From Nocardia jejuensis NBRC 103114 (GTDB lineage: Bacteria > Actinomycetota > Actinomycetes > Mycobacteriales > Mycobacteriaceae): DNA of 64,000 nt. Below, in pieces: positions 17,145-27,078 of the stretch. Numbering within the stretch: position 1 is the first letter of the stretch; each line of letters starts with the position of its first letter. Made by a program: the position numbers and the translations under genes. The stretch spans positions 234,039 to 298,038 of the forward strand of contig NZ_BDBU01000012.1 of the NCBI RefSeq assembly GCF_001613145.1. Direction: 5' to 3'. The notes beneath the pieces were generated by a model. It did no database searches. It saw only the letters and a list, made by a program, of their open reading frames with translations, and had not been told where the DNA came from.

Positions 17145-17216
17145 GCGCGATTAGCTCAGCGGGAGAGCGCTTCCCTGACACGGAAGAGGTCACTGGTTCA
17201 ATCCCAGTATCGCGCA
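17145..17216 (+). tRNA. tRNA-Val (anticodon GAC), copy 2
   Basis: Identical to copy 1 over 72 bases; here ACCA follows the acceptor stem so CCA may be encoded. There is no clear terminator before the PucR gene at 17365. Confidence 0.96.
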
Positions 17217-17364
17217 CCACTTTTCGTTCGCTTCGGCGAGATTCCGCGGGTACGAGTCCGCTCGGGTTTCGAATTCGGCTCCCATCACCTCCCCGCAATG
17301 CCGCCCTCTTCGATCACCGGTGCCGTAGGGACTGTCGCAGAGCTGCGGCGATAGCATCGCGCCC

Positions 17365-18549
17365 ATGAACGACGACCCCGACTCCTTCACCGTCCGTGCC
17401 TGTCGCACGCTCCTGGCCGGAGTCGACGATCTGGTCGTCGAGGTGGCCGCGGTCATCGAGGGCACCGAACCCGCTTACGGAGCATCCGATCTGATCGACC
17501 ATCGGGAACTGACCGAGTCCAATCGGGCGAATCTGGTGGCGGTGCTCGAGCATCTGTGCGGAGCCACACAGCTGGGTCTGGACACCGCCCGTGCCACCGG
17601 GCGCCGCCGGGCGGAGCTGGGTGTACCGCTGGAGGCGGTGCTGCGGGCCTACCGGCTCGGCACGCGGGCGGTGTGGGACCGCATAGTGACGATGGCCGGG
17701 GACGATCCGGATGCGAAGCAGGAATTGCTGGACTCGGCGAGCGAGATCTGGCGACTGGTCGACGATGTCTCGCAGGCGCTGACGTTCGGGTTCCAGGAGT
17801 GGGTCACCGCGCAGGCCCATCATGACGCGCGGCTGCGGGACGCGGCGGTGGACGTGCTGCTGTCCGGCAACGCCGACGCCGTTCGCCGGCGTGAGAGCGC
17901 CGATCGGTTGCGGCTGCCGCAGACCGGGGACTTCGTGGTGATCTGCGCGCGCTCCACCAGCACCGCGACGGAGACGATTCCCGGGATCGGGGCCGCGCTC
18001 ACCGCGCTCGGGGTCCGCTCGGCCTGGCGGGTCCGGCCCGAGAGCCAGGTCGGGATCGTCGCGCTGACCGCGACCTTCACCGTCGAACGTCTGCAGGCGG
18101 CGCTGACGGAACGCACGCTCGGACCCACGGGCATCGGCCCGGCGCAGTCGGGGCTGAGCGGACTCTCCGACGCCCTGCGGCTCGCCGAATTGACCTCTCT
18201 CGCAGCGCAATCCATGCCTGATTTGGTCGTGCGTCACGAACAGGCGCTGTTGCCGGTGCTGCTGGCGGGCGCGCCTGATCTCGCGAGCGGCATCGCGACC
18301 GCACGGCTCGGGCAGTTGCTGGGGTTGTCCGGCAATGATCGCGACGTGCTGCTGCAGACGTTGCGAGCCTGGTACGACTGCGCGGGCGAGGTGTCGGCCG
18401 TGGCGCGAACGCTGTTCTGCCATCGCAATACCGTGCGCTTCCGGCTCAATCGGGTGACCGAGCTGACCGGGTTCGATCCCGCTACGCCGTTGGGCGCCGC
18501 GGAACTGTATCTGGCGTTGCACGCGCACGACATCAGCGTCGCGAAGTAG
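17365..18549 (+). CDS. PucR-family transcriptional regulator (RsbR-like N-terminus)
   Basis: 394 residues. Residues 10-165 form a helical domain like the RsbRD-type N-terminus, with LGLDTARATGRRRAELGVPL. A GGDEF-like middle domain (CdaR type) follows at about 185-300. The C-terminal PucR helix-turn-helix contains LFCHRNTVRFRLNRVTELTG. A paralogue with the same order lies at 33126. PucR proteins are activators of catabolic genes; the ligand is unknown. The gene follows the tRNA-Val by 148 bp. Confidence 0.85.
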   Translation: MNDDPDSFTVRACRTLLAGVDDLVVEVAAVIEGTEPAYGASDLIDHRELTESNRANLVAVLEHLCGATQLGLDTARATGRRRAELGVPLEAVLRAYRLGTRAVWDRIVTMAGDDPDAKQELLDSASEIWRLVDDVSQALTFGFQEWVTAQAHHDARLRDAAVDVLLSGNADAVRRRESADRLRLPQTGDFVVICARSTSTATETIPGIGAALTALGVRSAWRVRPESQVGIVALTATFTVERLQAALTERTLGPTGIGPAQSGLSGLSDALRLAELTSLAAQSMPDLVVRHEQALLPVLLAGAPDLASGIATARLGQLLGLSGNDRDVLLQTLRAWYDCAGEVSAVARTLFCHRNTVRFRLNRVTELTGFDPATPLGAAELYLALHAHDISVAK

Positions 18550-18585
18550 TTCGCGGACCTGCGGCAGCGGCGAGATGACGTCTGC

Positions 18586-18602
18586 GCGAAAAGTTTTTTC
18601 GC
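18586..18602. terminator. Small inverted repeat GCGAAAA-GTT-TTTTCGC
   Basis: Perfect 7-bp arms with a T-rich right side, 37 bp after the PucR stop and 89 bp before the next gene. It may be a terminator of the PucR gene or an operator of the oxidase gene. Confidence 0.4.
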
Positions 18603-18690
18603 CGTGGATGTCGAGAACCGTCGAGGGGCTCCGTCCCAGGGGTAGGAACAGGCACAGAGCCTGATCGATACCGACGAAGGAGCGATCGCC

Positions 18691-19188
18691 ATGGAGCAGC
18701 ACCGGATCACCGAGATCCTGGACCGTCCGATCAGTCAGGAGTTGCTGGCCCGCGACCTGCTGCGCATGGCGTACGTCGCCAAGGACGGCACGCCGCGCAG
18801 TATCCCGATCGCGTTCGCGTGGAACGGCTCGGAGATCGTGCTGTGCACCACGAAGAACGCCGCGAAACTGCATGCGCTGCGGCACAATCCGCAGGTCGCG
18901 CTCACGATCGACACCGAGGTGCATCCGCCGAAGATCCTGCTCGTGCGCGGGCGGGCCGAACTGGATGTGGTGGAGGGTATTCCGCACGAGTACCTGGAGA
19001 TGAACGGCAGCTACGAGATGAGCGCCGAGCAGCGTGTCGAGTGGGAGGCCGAAGTGCGCTCGCTGTACGACGGGATGGTCCGGATCGTCATCACCCCGAC
19101 GTGGGCGAAGCTCATCGACTTCGAGACCACGCTGCCCAGCGCGGTCGAGGAACTGATCCAGCAGCGCGCCGAGCGTCAGCACGCCTGA
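18691..19188 (+). CDS. Pyridoxamine 5'-phosphate oxidase-fold (FMN/F420-binding) protein
   Basis: 165 residues with the split-barrel pattern: MAYVAKDGTPRSIPIAFAWNGSEIVLCTTKNAAKLHALRHNPQVALTID over residues 26-75, split here in two strands and a helix. Actinobacterial members often bind F420 or heme rather than FMN, so the reaction is open. GAAGGAG precedes the ATG. The glyoxalase gene follows 35 bp later, probably as an operon. Confidence 0.75.
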   Translation: MEQHRITEILDRPISQELLARDLLRMAYVAKDGTPRSIPIAFAWNGSEIVLCTTKNAAKLHALRHNPQVALTIDTEVHPPKILLVRGRAELDVVEGIPHEYLEMNGSYEMSAEQRVEWEAEVRSLYDGMVRIVITPTWAKLIDFETTLPSAVEELIQQRAERQHA

Positions 19189-19223
19189 AACCTGAACGAG
19201 CCGCAACGAACCCAGGAGAAAAC

Positions 19224-19661
19224 ATGACCGTCCATCGCATGGATCACGTCGGCATCGTGGTCGAGGACCTCGCAGCCGCCATCGCCTTCTTCCTCGAACT
19301 GGGGCTCGAGCTGGAGGGCCGCACGAACGTCGAGGGTGAATGGGTCGACCAACTCATCGGCCTGGAGGACGTGCGCGCGGACCTGGCCTTCGTGCGCACT
19401 CCCGACGGCCACGGCCGCGTCGAACTCTCCACGTTCAACTCCCCGCGGACCAGTACCCCCGCACCTCGCGCACCGGTCAACGTCCCGGGTATCCCCCGCC
19501 TCACCTTCGTCGTCGACGCCGTCGAGGAGACCTATGGGCGCCTGCGGACCCACGGTGCCGAACTCGTGGGTGAGATAGCGCAATACGAGGACATCTGCCG
19601 CTACTGCTACCTTCGCGGACCGGCCGGGGTGATCATCGGGTTGGTCGAGGAACTCCGCTGA
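19224..19661 (+). CDS. VOC (glyoxalase/bleomycin-resistance fold) protein
   Basis: 145 residues. Two beta-alpha-beta3 modules: MDHVGIVVEDLAAAIAFFLE at the start and a second module from IPRLTFVVDAVEETYGRL. Candidate metal ligands are His in MDHVGI and Glu in GLVEEL. VOC proteins include glyoxalases, dioxygenases and antibiotic-binding proteins; the activity cannot be assigned. The start is set by CCAGGAG. It is probably co-transcribed with the upstream PNPOx-fold gene. Confidence 0.78.
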   Translation: MTVHRMDHVGIVVEDLAAAIAFFLELGLELEGRTNVEGEWVDQLIGLEDVRADLAFVRTPDGHGRVELSTFNSPRTSTPAPRAPVNVPGIPRLTFVVDAVEETYGRLRTHGAELVGEIAQYEDICRYCYLRGPAGVIIGLVEELR

Positions 19662-19834
19662 GCAGCACGAGTCCCGGCCCTGCCGGTGGCTCGCTCGCCA
19701 CGGGTGCCGGCCTGAACCCCGCAAACATCAGGCCGGAACCGGCTGCGACATGCTGTCCCAGACAATGTAGTCGAGCTGGTCGACGCCGTCCACCCCCGAA
19801 TTTGCCAGAGGTGCGCCGAGCGACGGCGGATCGG

Positions 19835-21124
19835 TCAGGTGGTGCCTTGCCGGTCGGCGACGGCTGCGGTGAGTTCCTCGGCGATCGCGTCGTGTGGGCG
19901 ATATCGGGCACACGAGAGCGCGAGGGTGCGGGCGGCGGCGCGGTGTTCGGGCTCGTCGAGAATCCGCCGCACGGCCGCGCGGATCTGTTCGACGGCCGGG
20001 CGTTCGGTGCACAGGTCCATCCCGACACCGAAGTAGCGAACGTGTGCGGCGACTTCGCGTTTGTCCTCGCCACCGGGGGCGACGAGGACGGGAACGCCGT
20101 GAGCCAGCGCGGTGGTCACACCGCCGTAGCCGCCGTTGGTGACGAAGAGATCGGTGCACGGAAACAGCGCCGCGTGCGGAATGAACTCCGCGGCACGGAC
20201 ATTGGGCGGAAGTGAGCCGAGGCGCTCGACCGGTTCACCTCCGGTGGTGACGACAACGAGCAGATCGGAGTCGGCGAGTGCGTCGATCGTCGGGCGGATC
20301 AGCGTGGCGAGATCCGCGTTCGCGGCGGCTCCCTGGCTGACGTGCACGACGCGGCGATCCGGGAGCTCGGACCACCACCGCGGAAGGGCCACCCGCGCCG
20401 GTGCGGAATCGAGGCCGAGGGAGCCGACGAATCGGAATCCCGGCGGCAGGTCGCGGCGCGGATACTCGAACTCGGCGGGTCCCAACTGCAGGTAACGGTC
20501 GTAGTGCCGGGCGATGCCGAACAGCCCGCCGTCCAACCCGTGCCCGGCCACGGATCGGACCGCATCGTCGGCGGCGCGATTCACACTCCGGAATGCCATG
20601 GCGGTGACTGCGTTCAGGGTGCGATTGCGGACTCGCCCCAGCGCGCCCGCTGCGGGCACCAGGCCCGAGTTGTACGGCGGGACATCAGGTCCCGGCATCG
20701 ACACCGGGGACACGCCGAGGGCGATCACCGGCATACGCCCCGGACCGCGCAGCATGGGCAGCGCACCGAGGAACATGGAATCGACGACCACGGCGTCGGG
20801 GTCGAGGTCGTGGACCGCGGCGGCGACGTCCCGCGCCTGAGCCGGGATCGGGTCGATGAACATTCGACGCAACTGATACCGGGCCAGCCCCAGCCCGCGG
20901 TAGCGATCACGATCGGGCAGGAACGAGTCGGGGTCACGGTCGTTGATGTCAGCGGCACCGCTCGAGGACCGAAAGTCGATTCCCGCGTCTTCGACAATCG
21001 AACGGAATCGCGATCCGGTGAGAACGGTGACCTCGTGGCCACGCTCCCGCAGACCGGACGCGACGCCCAGTACCGGATGTACATGTCCCCCAGCCGGAGT
21101 GGCGCACAACAGGTATCGACTCAT
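19835..21124 (-). CDS. Glycosyltransferase, GT1 (MGT-like)
   Basis: 429 residues from MSRYLLCATPAGGHVHPVL. The N-terminal domain has the GHVHP acceptor-site motif. The C-terminal domain has FVTNGGYGGVTTALAHGVPVLVAPGGEDK, where the usual HGG reads NGG. It is unlike the enzyme at 15553 in sequence. It diverges from a TetR gene across a perfect-looking operator, so expression is probably induced by a ligand, perhaps a toxic natural product that the enzyme glycosylates; that is inference. An in-frame upstream ATG at 21178 would cover the operator and was not used. Confidence 0.85.
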   Translation of the reverse strand: MSRYLLCATPAGGHVHPVLGVASGLRERGHEVTVLTGSRFRSIVEDAGIDFRSSSGAADINDRDPDSFLPDRDRYRGLGLARYQLRRMFIDPIPAQARDVAAAVHDLDPDAVVVDSMFLGALPMLRGPGRMPVIALGVSPVSMPGPDVPPYNSGLVPAAGALGRVRNRTLNAVTAMAFRSVNRAADDAVRSVAGHGLDGGLFGIARHYDRYLQLGPAEFEYPRRDLPPGFRFVGSLGLDSAPARVALPRWWSELPDRRVVHVSQGAAANADLATLIRPTIDALADSDLLVVVTTGGEPVERLGSLPPNVRAAEFIPHAALFPCTDLFVTNGGYGGVTTALAHGVPVLVAPGGEDKREVAAHVRYFGVGMDLCTERPAVEQIRAAVRRILDEPEHRAAARTLALSCARYRPHDAIAEELTAAVADRQGTT

Positions 21125-21135
21125 CCCAACCCCCT

Positions 21136-21161
21136 TTTCGATAGAGTCGACTATATCGAAA
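21136..21161. promoter_or_regulatory. TetR operator between glycosyltransferase and TetR genes
   Basis: A 26-bp palindrome centred on GTCGAC with arms TTTCGATA and TATCGAAA and one mismatched pair. It sits 12 bp before the glycosyltransferase start and 10 bp before the TetR start, so binding would block both. Confidence 0.75.
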
Positions 21162-21171
21162 GTGAGGACAT

Positions 21172-21786
21172 ATGCCACGCCGTTACGACAGGAGCCGACG
21201 CGCGGCCCGGGCCGCCGACACCCGCACGCGGATACTCGATGCCGCGCGCGAGCTGTTCACCACCCGAGGATTCACCGCCACGACCGTCACGGACATCGCC
21301 GACCGCGCCGGAGTCGCGGGGGCCACGGTCCACGGGGCCGGCACGAAGGGCACGCTCCTCCTCGAGGTCGTCATGCGCGAATTCACCGGCGGTGGAGCGG
21401 TTCTCGACACGGACGACCTGCGCGGCGCCTTCGCCGATCCCGACACCGGCCGCGCCCTCGATACCGCCGCCGCCTTCCTCACCTCGGCGCATGCCCGGTC
21501 CGCTCGACTGTGGGGCGTCGTGCGCGACGCGGCCGGAATCGACGCCACCGTGGCGCGGCGCCTGGAAGAACTCGAACGCATGCGAAGAGACGAATTGCAC
21601 ACGGCGGCCGCATGGTTCGTCGCGCACGGTCTCGCCGAGCCCGGTCGTGAGGGCACGGTCGCCGACGTTCTCGCCTTCGTCACGGATACGAACGCCTACC
21701 AGCATTTCGTTCTTACCTGCGGCTGGTCCGACGACGAGTATCGAATGTGGCTGCGACACCAGCTCACACGGGTGGGAGGTTCCTGA
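21172..21786 (+). CDS. TetR-family regulator
   Basis: 204 residues. The N-terminal helix-turn-helix is TRILDAARELFTTRGFTATTVTDIADRAGVAGATVHG, with the usual tyrosine of TLYxHF replaced: it reads VHGAGTKGTLL. The C-terminal 140 residues are the ligand and dimer domain. It diverges from the glycosyltransferase gene over the palindrome at 21136-21161 and so probably represses it and itself. The stop lies 25 bp before the end of the convergent HAD gene. Confidence 0.85.
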   Translation: MPRRYDRSRRAARAADTRTRILDAARELFTTRGFTATTVTDIADRAGVAGATVHGAGTKGTLLLEVVMREFTGGGAVLDTDDLRGAFADPDTGRALDTAAAFLTSAHARSARLWGVVRDAAGIDATVARRLEELERMRRDELHTAAAWFVAHGLAEPGREGTVADVLAFVTDTNAYQHFVLTCGWSDDEYRMWLRHQLTRVGGS

Positions 21787-21810
21787 GGCGGGCGCAGACT
21801 GCGTGCTGGA

Positions 21811-22485
21811 TCAGCGGGCGGGGGTCATTTCGGTGAGGGCTCCGTGCAGCCACAGCGTGGCCCGGGCGGCGGTGGGGGCGAGGTGATGGGCCAGGTCGGA
21901 CTCGGGAGGTCGGCGGGTCGCGGGCCAGCTGGGGATGGCGAAGACCCGCATGCCGGCGGCGTGGGCGGAGCGGATGCCGTGGGCCGAGTCCTCCACCGCG
22001 ACACAGGATTCAGGTCGCACGCCGAGGAGGGTTGCGGCATGGAGCCAGGGGGCGGGGTGGGGTTTGGTGTCGGGGTGGTCTTCGCGGGCGACTATGACCG
22101 ACAGGGTGTCGGCGAGGCCGAAGTGGGCGAGGGTCGCGTGGACGAAGCGGCGAGGGGACGCCGAGACCACGCCGGTGGGGACGTGAGTGGTCGCGGTGGC
22201 GAGAAGGGTTGGGACGCCGGGCAACAGGGGGATCTGGCCGGCGTCGATTCGGTCGAGCATGAGATCGACGCAGTCCTCGGTCACCCGATCGGGTGAGTCG
22301 AGTCCGCAGACCGCGGCGAGATACCGCGCCCAGTCGCCGTGGCCGTGGGTTCGGGTGCGGTCGGCGTCGGTCCAGGTGTGGCCGTGGTCGGCGGCGTAGT
22401 CGGTCCAGCAGCGGTCCCATGGGTCCATGGTCGCGACAAGAGTCCCGTCCAGGTCGAACAGGACCGCTGCGATGCGATCGGTCAT
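21811..22485 (-). CDS. HAD-family hydrolase (beta-phosphoglucomutase/phosphatase-like)
   Basis: 224 residues. Motif I FDLDGTLV, motif II GVVSAS, the Lys region HPDTKPHPAPW and motif IV VAVEDSAHGIRSA fit the CbbY/PGMB group acting on sugar phosphates. Its ATG overlaps the ribB stop by 4 bp, so it is translated with ribB. In riboflavin synthesis a HAD phosphatase must dephosphorylate the pyrimidine intermediate, so this may be that enzyme. That is inference. Confidence 0.8.
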   Translation of the reverse strand: MTDRIAAVLFDLDGTLVATMDPWDRCWTDYAADHGHTWTDADRTRTHGHGDWARYLAAVCGLDSPDRVTEDCVDLMLDRIDAGQIPLLPGVPTLLATATTHVPTGVVSASPRRFVHATLAHFGLADTLSVIVAREDHPDTKPHPAPWLHAATLLGVRPESCVAVEDSAHGIRSAHAAGMRVFAIPSWPATRRPPESDLAHHLAPTAARATLWLHGALTEMTPAR

Positions 22486-23147
22486 GCGCGAACGACGGCC
22501 GGGGACCGGACCTCGGCTTGCCGGGCGATGAGCTGATCTATCGAAATCAGCGCCAGCCCATGGGTATCGGCGAATGCGCGCAGTGCGGGCAGGCGCATCA
22601 CCGAGCCGTCGTCATGGCAGACCTCGCTGATGACGGCCACCGGCGACAAGCCCGCCAGCCGCATCAGCTCCACGCCCGCCTCGGTGTGGCCCTGCCGGGC
22701 CGCGAGCCCGCCGGGGTGCGCCCGCAGCGGGAACACGTGGCCGGGGCGCTGCAGATCCGCGGCGGTCGTGGCCGGGTCGGACAGGGCGCGCACGGTGGCG
22801 GCGCGGTCGGCGGCGCTGATGCCCGAGACCACTCCGGCCTTGGCGTCGACGGTGAGGGTGAACGCGGTTTCCTTGCAGTCCTGGTGCAGATCGGTCATCA
22901 GTGGCAGACCCAGCAGGTCCGCGCGGTCGGCCGGCATCGGGGCGCACACCACGCCGCCGGTGTAGCGGATGAAGAATCCCAGTAGCTCGGGGGTGGCCAG
23001 TTCGGCGGCCATGATGAGATCGCCCTCGTTCTCCCGGAGTTCGTCATCGACCACGATCACCGCCCGGCCCGCGGCGATCCGCCGCACCGCGTCGTCGAGG
23101 TCGTCGAGAAGGTTCATCCGATCCTGCGTGCTCGTTGTGATGGTCAT
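22482..23147 (-). CDS. ribB: 3,4-dihydroxy-2-butanone 4-phosphate synthase
   Basis: 221 residues, the length of stand-alone RibB without a GTP cyclohydrolase II domain. It carries the acidic loop VDDELRENEGDLIMAAE, TGGVVCAPM and the metal-binding HTEAGVEL. It converts ribulose 5-phosphate to the four-carbon unit of riboflavin plus formate. It is followed with 4-bp overlap by a HAD hydrolase. I searched the 300 bp upstream for the FMN riboswitch core and did not see it. Confidence 0.92.
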   Translation of the reverse strand: MTITTSTQDRMNLLDDLDDAVRRIAAGRAVIVVDDELRENEGDLIMAAELATPELLGFFIRYTGGVVCAPMPADRADLLGLPLMTDLHQDCKETAFTLTVDAKAGVVSGISAADRAATVRALSDPATTAADLQRPGHVFPLRAHPGGLAARQGHTEAGVELMRLAGLSPVAVISEVCHDDGSVMRLPALRAFADTHGLALISIDQLIARQAEVRSPAVVRA

Positions 23148-23459
23148 CGTCGGTGGCTCCGCCCTGTCTCGGGGATGGGATCACGCACTCAACGCAAGCA
23201 GAAGATCAACGAAACAAGATCATTATCCTCCGTGTCGCACGAGTCGCGCACCGGCACCCGTCTCACCACGGCCTGGCCGGGGCATCTCCTGGAAATTCGC
23301 GACCGACCCGCACCCGGCCGGTCGGAGCGCGGTGACGCGGACCATGGTTAGGTTTGCGTGAAATTAGCTAATGCTTGACAGGTAGCTGCACGATGATGTG
23401 ATGAGCGACCAGTTCGATTTGATCCGATGATCGATCCGTTCCGAGGAGGGCACCCGGTA

Positions 23460-23747
23460 ATGAAGCGTTTCGCACTGATGACGGCGATTGTGACGAGCGC
23501 GGTCGCGATGCCGCTGATCGCGGCGACCACCGCACACGCCGATGTGTGGCAGCCCGCACCCGGCATCTCGATCCCCCTGCCCGACGGCCTGTTCACCGGC
23601 AGCGCGGGCGTGACCCCGAACCCGCCGCCGCCCGGACCGGCGCACGTCGAGGGCGAACCCTGCGGGGACAACGGCGGCCACTGGGTGCATCTCGACGGTG
23701 GCAATGCCGCGCACTACGGGACCGAATGGTTGTGCCGCGTCGGCTGA
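23460..23747 (+). CDS. Small secreted protein
   Basis: 95 residues. A Sec signal peptide (basic KR, hydrophobic LMTAIVTSAVAMPLI) ends at AHA, giving a mature protein of about 66 residues that starts DVWQPAPG. The mature part has two cysteines (EGEPCGDN and EWLCRVG), likely one disulfide, and a Pro-rich linker. GAGGAGG precedes the start. No family recognised. Confidence 0.7.
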   Translation: MKRFALMTAIVTSAVAMPLIAATTAHADVWQPAPGISIPLPDGLFTGSAGVTPNPPPPGPAHVEGEPCGDNGGHWVHLDGGNAAHYGTEWLCRVG

Positions 23748-23766
23748 TTCGATCCGACTTCGATGG

Positions 23767-23806
23767 AAGGCCCACGCCCCGAGATGGTTTCGGGGCGCGG
23801 GCCTTT
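23767..23806. terminator. Bidirectional terminator
   Basis: Stem AAGGCCC-CGCCCCG paired with CGGGGCG-GGGCCTT, one mismatch, 9-base loop, between the convergent small secreted protein and fabG-like genes. Confidence 0.8.
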
Positions 23807-23837
23807 CCGTGTTCGGGAACGTTGCCGGCGACGAGTG

Positions 23838-24615
<778 letters not shown>

Positions 24616-24730
24616 TTCACGCAGCACTCCGCATGAGCGGATTCCCCCAATCTCGACGGCAAAGATTCGGGGCTCCTGACACTCCGAGGTCGACGCCGAT
24701 CCCCTCAGAAGTAAAGGCCGCAAGGTCGGT

Positions 24731-25192
24731 TCATCCGGTGCACTGGGTGGCCAGGACGTGGTTGGGGCCGCGGACGTAGGTTTTCCAGACCGGGTCGTTG
24801 AGCATCGGGGCCAGCCAGGCGTCGAGTTCGGCGAGGGCGTTGCGTTCGGCTTCCTCGGCGGTCGCGCCCAGGCCTGTGCGCTGGACCAGGGAGCCGGCGG
24901 CTTCGGCTACCGAGGCGCAGCCGTTCGACCAGCTGACAGCGATCTTGCAGCTGTAGCGGCAGTGGGCGATGGCGTCGCGCTCGGCGGATGCCTGATCGGG
25001 GTAGTTCCAGGTGGTGCCGAAGTTGCTGCGGAAACCGCCGGGGATGTTCGCGTCCTGGACGAGCTCGCCGGTGGCGATCGCACCGTAGTACTTTCCGTCC
25101 GGACCGCGTTCGGCGTTGGCCGCCGCGCCGCTCATTCCCACCAGAGCGAGGGTCGCCACCCCTACCGCCGCTGCCCTTCGAAATACCGACAT
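24731..25192 (-). CDS. Secreted protein, DUF4189-like
   Basis: 153 residues from MSVFRRAAAVGVATLALVG, a Sec signal peptide cleaved near ANA-ERG. The mature part shows YYGAIATG, then AERDAIAHCRYSCKIAVSWSNGCASVAEA, the Cys-rich pattern of DUF4189 proteins of actinobacteria (three cysteines here, one more at the C-terminus). GGGAGGGGAG precedes the start. The function of the family is unknown. Confidence 0.7.
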   Translation of the reverse strand: MSVFRRAAAVGVATLALVGMSGAAANAERGPDGKYYGAIATGELVQDANIPGGFRSNFGTTWNYPDQASAERDAIAHCRYSCKIAVSWSNGCASVAEAAGSLVQRTGLGATAEEAERNALAELDAWLAPMLNDPVWKTYVRGPNHVLATQCTG

Positions 25193-25456
25193 CACAGATC
25201 TCCCCTCCCAGAAGGCTTCCGATGAAAAGCCAGACTGATCTTGAAGGGTGAGCTGAGGCTTGTCCAATTCGGGTGCGCTGCTTGCTCGGTGCGAGTGGTA
25301 GTGCGCTGTCGACCGAACGCACACACCCAGCGACGAACTGGGCCTTCCCGGCGGCACGTGCAACGCGGGATGCTCGGATCCAGCGAATATCCCGCGATTG
25401 CTGGTGTGATTCGGTGAGGATCGATGAGTTTCGAGTGTGGAGGAGGTCTACCCGAT

Positions 25457-26008
25457 ATGAGGAAACTGAACTATGGGTTCGGCGTGTCTCTGGACGGTTA
25501 TGTCAATGACCGGGACGGGGGCATCGACTGGACCGATCCGGACGACGAGCTGCATCAATTCCACAACGACAGGTTCCGCGAGATCGACATCTCGCTGAAC
25601 GGCCGCAGGCTGTACGAGCTGATGGCGGAGTACTGGCCGCACGTGCCGCAGGACGCGCCCGCGATCCAGCACGAGTTCGCCGAACTCTGGACGTCCAAGC
25701 CCAAGTTCGTGTTCTCGCGGACGCTCACCGAAGTCCAGTGGAACAGCACACTGATCAGTGAGAACGCCGTCGAGGAAGTCCGCAGGCTCAAAGCCTCGGG
25801 CGACGGCGTCATGGAGGTCGGCGGCGCGAACCTCGCGGCGTCACTGATTCCGCACGGGCTCATCGACGAATACCAGGTCTACGTCTCCCCCGTGATCCTC
25901 GGCGGCGGCACCCCGATGTTCCCGTCCCTGGACAAACGCGTCGGGCTCCGGTTGGTCGAAACGAGGAATTTCAAGACCGCGGTGATGCTCCGCTACGTCG
26001 TCGACTGA
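25457..26008 (+). CDS. Dihydrofolate reductase/RibD-C-fold protein
   Basis: 183 residues. It starts RKLNYGFGVSLDGYVNDRDGGIDW, the first strand and loop of the DHFR-like RibD C-terminal fold, and has GGANLAASLIPHGLIDEY and SPVILGGGTPMF in the second half, where NADPH is bound. Such stand-alone proteins are common in actinobacteria and their substrates are mostly unknown. GGAGGAGG lies before the ATG. A relative lies at 59689. Confidence 0.8.
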   Translation: MRKLNYGFGVSLDGYVNDRDGGIDWTDPDDELHQFHNDRFREIDISLNGRRLYELMAEYWPHVPQDAPAIQHEFAELWTSKPKFVFSRTLTEVQWNSTLISENAVEEVRRLKASGDGVMEVGGANLAASLIPHGLIDEYQVYVSPVILGGGTPMFPSLDKRVGLRLVETRNFKTAVMLRYVVD

Positions 26009-26235
26009 AGCACCTGTCGACCGCGGCTGGCCGCTCGAGCACCACCGCACAAGGATCAACCGGCCCTTCGAGTCGGCAAAAGCGTTGGAGCCCACAGGCA
26101 TCGACGCAGCCTCACCATGTCGTGGCCCCGGCTCCAGCTGCCCGCGGTATCGCTGGGCTTTCGCGCGGACGGCTGCGCCGGGGGCTTCGGGGCATGTGCG
26201 GCCCGGGGTGGGTGTCCGGGCACGAGCCGGGCGAA

Positions 26236-26589
26236 TCAGCGGTAGTGCACGAGGCAGAATTCGTGGCCCTCGGGGTCGGTCATGACGACGACCGTGCCCT
26301 CGTCGTAGTCGTGGCGTTCGCCGGTGGGGTGGCCGCCCAGTGAGATCACTTGGGAGACAGCGTGATCGAGGTCGTCGACGGTGATGTCCAGGTGTAGGCG
26401 GACCTTGCCGGTCTTGGGCTCGGAGACCGGCTGGAAGACCAGGCGGGGTTGGGGGTCCTCGGGGTGGCCGAGGTAGACCCAGCCCGGTTCGGAGGGGCCC
26501 GGCGGGCGGTCGAGCAGGGCGCTCCAGAAGGTTGATACCCGGGTCACGTCGAGACAGTCGATCGTTACTCCGGACCAGCGATTTCCCAT
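26236..26589 (-). CDS. VOC-family protein, short
   Basis: 117 residues. It starts with GVTIDCLDVTRVSTFWSALL and ends DPEGHEFCLVHYR, the usual last strand of glyoxalase-like VOC proteins, with Glu in HEFC as a possible metal ligand. Only the two half-modules are present, as in other 115-residue members. Stands alone, convergent with the DHFR-like gene. Confidence 0.75.
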   Translation of the reverse strand: MGNRWSGVTIDCLDVTRVSTFWSALLDRPPGPSEPGWVYLGHPEDPQPRLVFQPVSEPKTGKVRLHLDITVDDLDHAVSQVISLGGHPTGERHDYDEGTVVVMTDPEGHEFCLVHYR

Positions 26590-27078
26590 GTCCTCAGTAT
26601 TGCGCGGCGCAGGTCACCCGTCGCATAAGAGTGGCCGCGTTCGCATCGCGGGGTTCCGGTTGCCGATTCGGTAGCCGGGAATTTCGCGCGCCCGCCGAAG
26701 GACCCGAGTCACCGCGCACAGTGACGCGGCACACTCCGGGCGAACCCGTGACGCCGTGCGTACCGGAACCGCGCGTTTGTGCAAGCACCACAACGATATT
26801 CGACGCAGGGTGTGCACGGGCCCATTGCAGCGCGACGCGTGGCGACACACGATGAGCTTGTTCGTCGTGCGCAGTGGAGCTCACGCGCTCCACCCCTGCT
26901 CCAGCACGCAGTCCAGCCCCTGCGCCCGGAGCCGAGCATTCACCGCTCGTCGCACACGGCAGCTATCCCACATCTCCTGGCGCACAACGATGTGCTCGAT
27001 GAAACCTGCCTGCATGCCGGTACCGATGCAGTGCGGTCACGCGCTCATGACATGGGCTCCGAATCTCGGAGGAAACAT
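26590..27078. other. Upstream region of the E1/nitroreductase operon, no gene seen
   Basis: 489 bp. Reading frames here are short or run through the downstream gene in other frames; none has a ribosome site with a recognisable protein. Only CGGAGGA before 27079 was identified. Confidence 0.45.

Noticed and set aside
17314..19206. 630-codon minus-strand frame over the PucR and PNPOx genes
   Set aside because: Shadow of two genes with clear families on the other strand.
23148..23459. FMN riboswitch before ribB
   Set aside because: The conserved RFN core words were searched on the minus strand and not seen.
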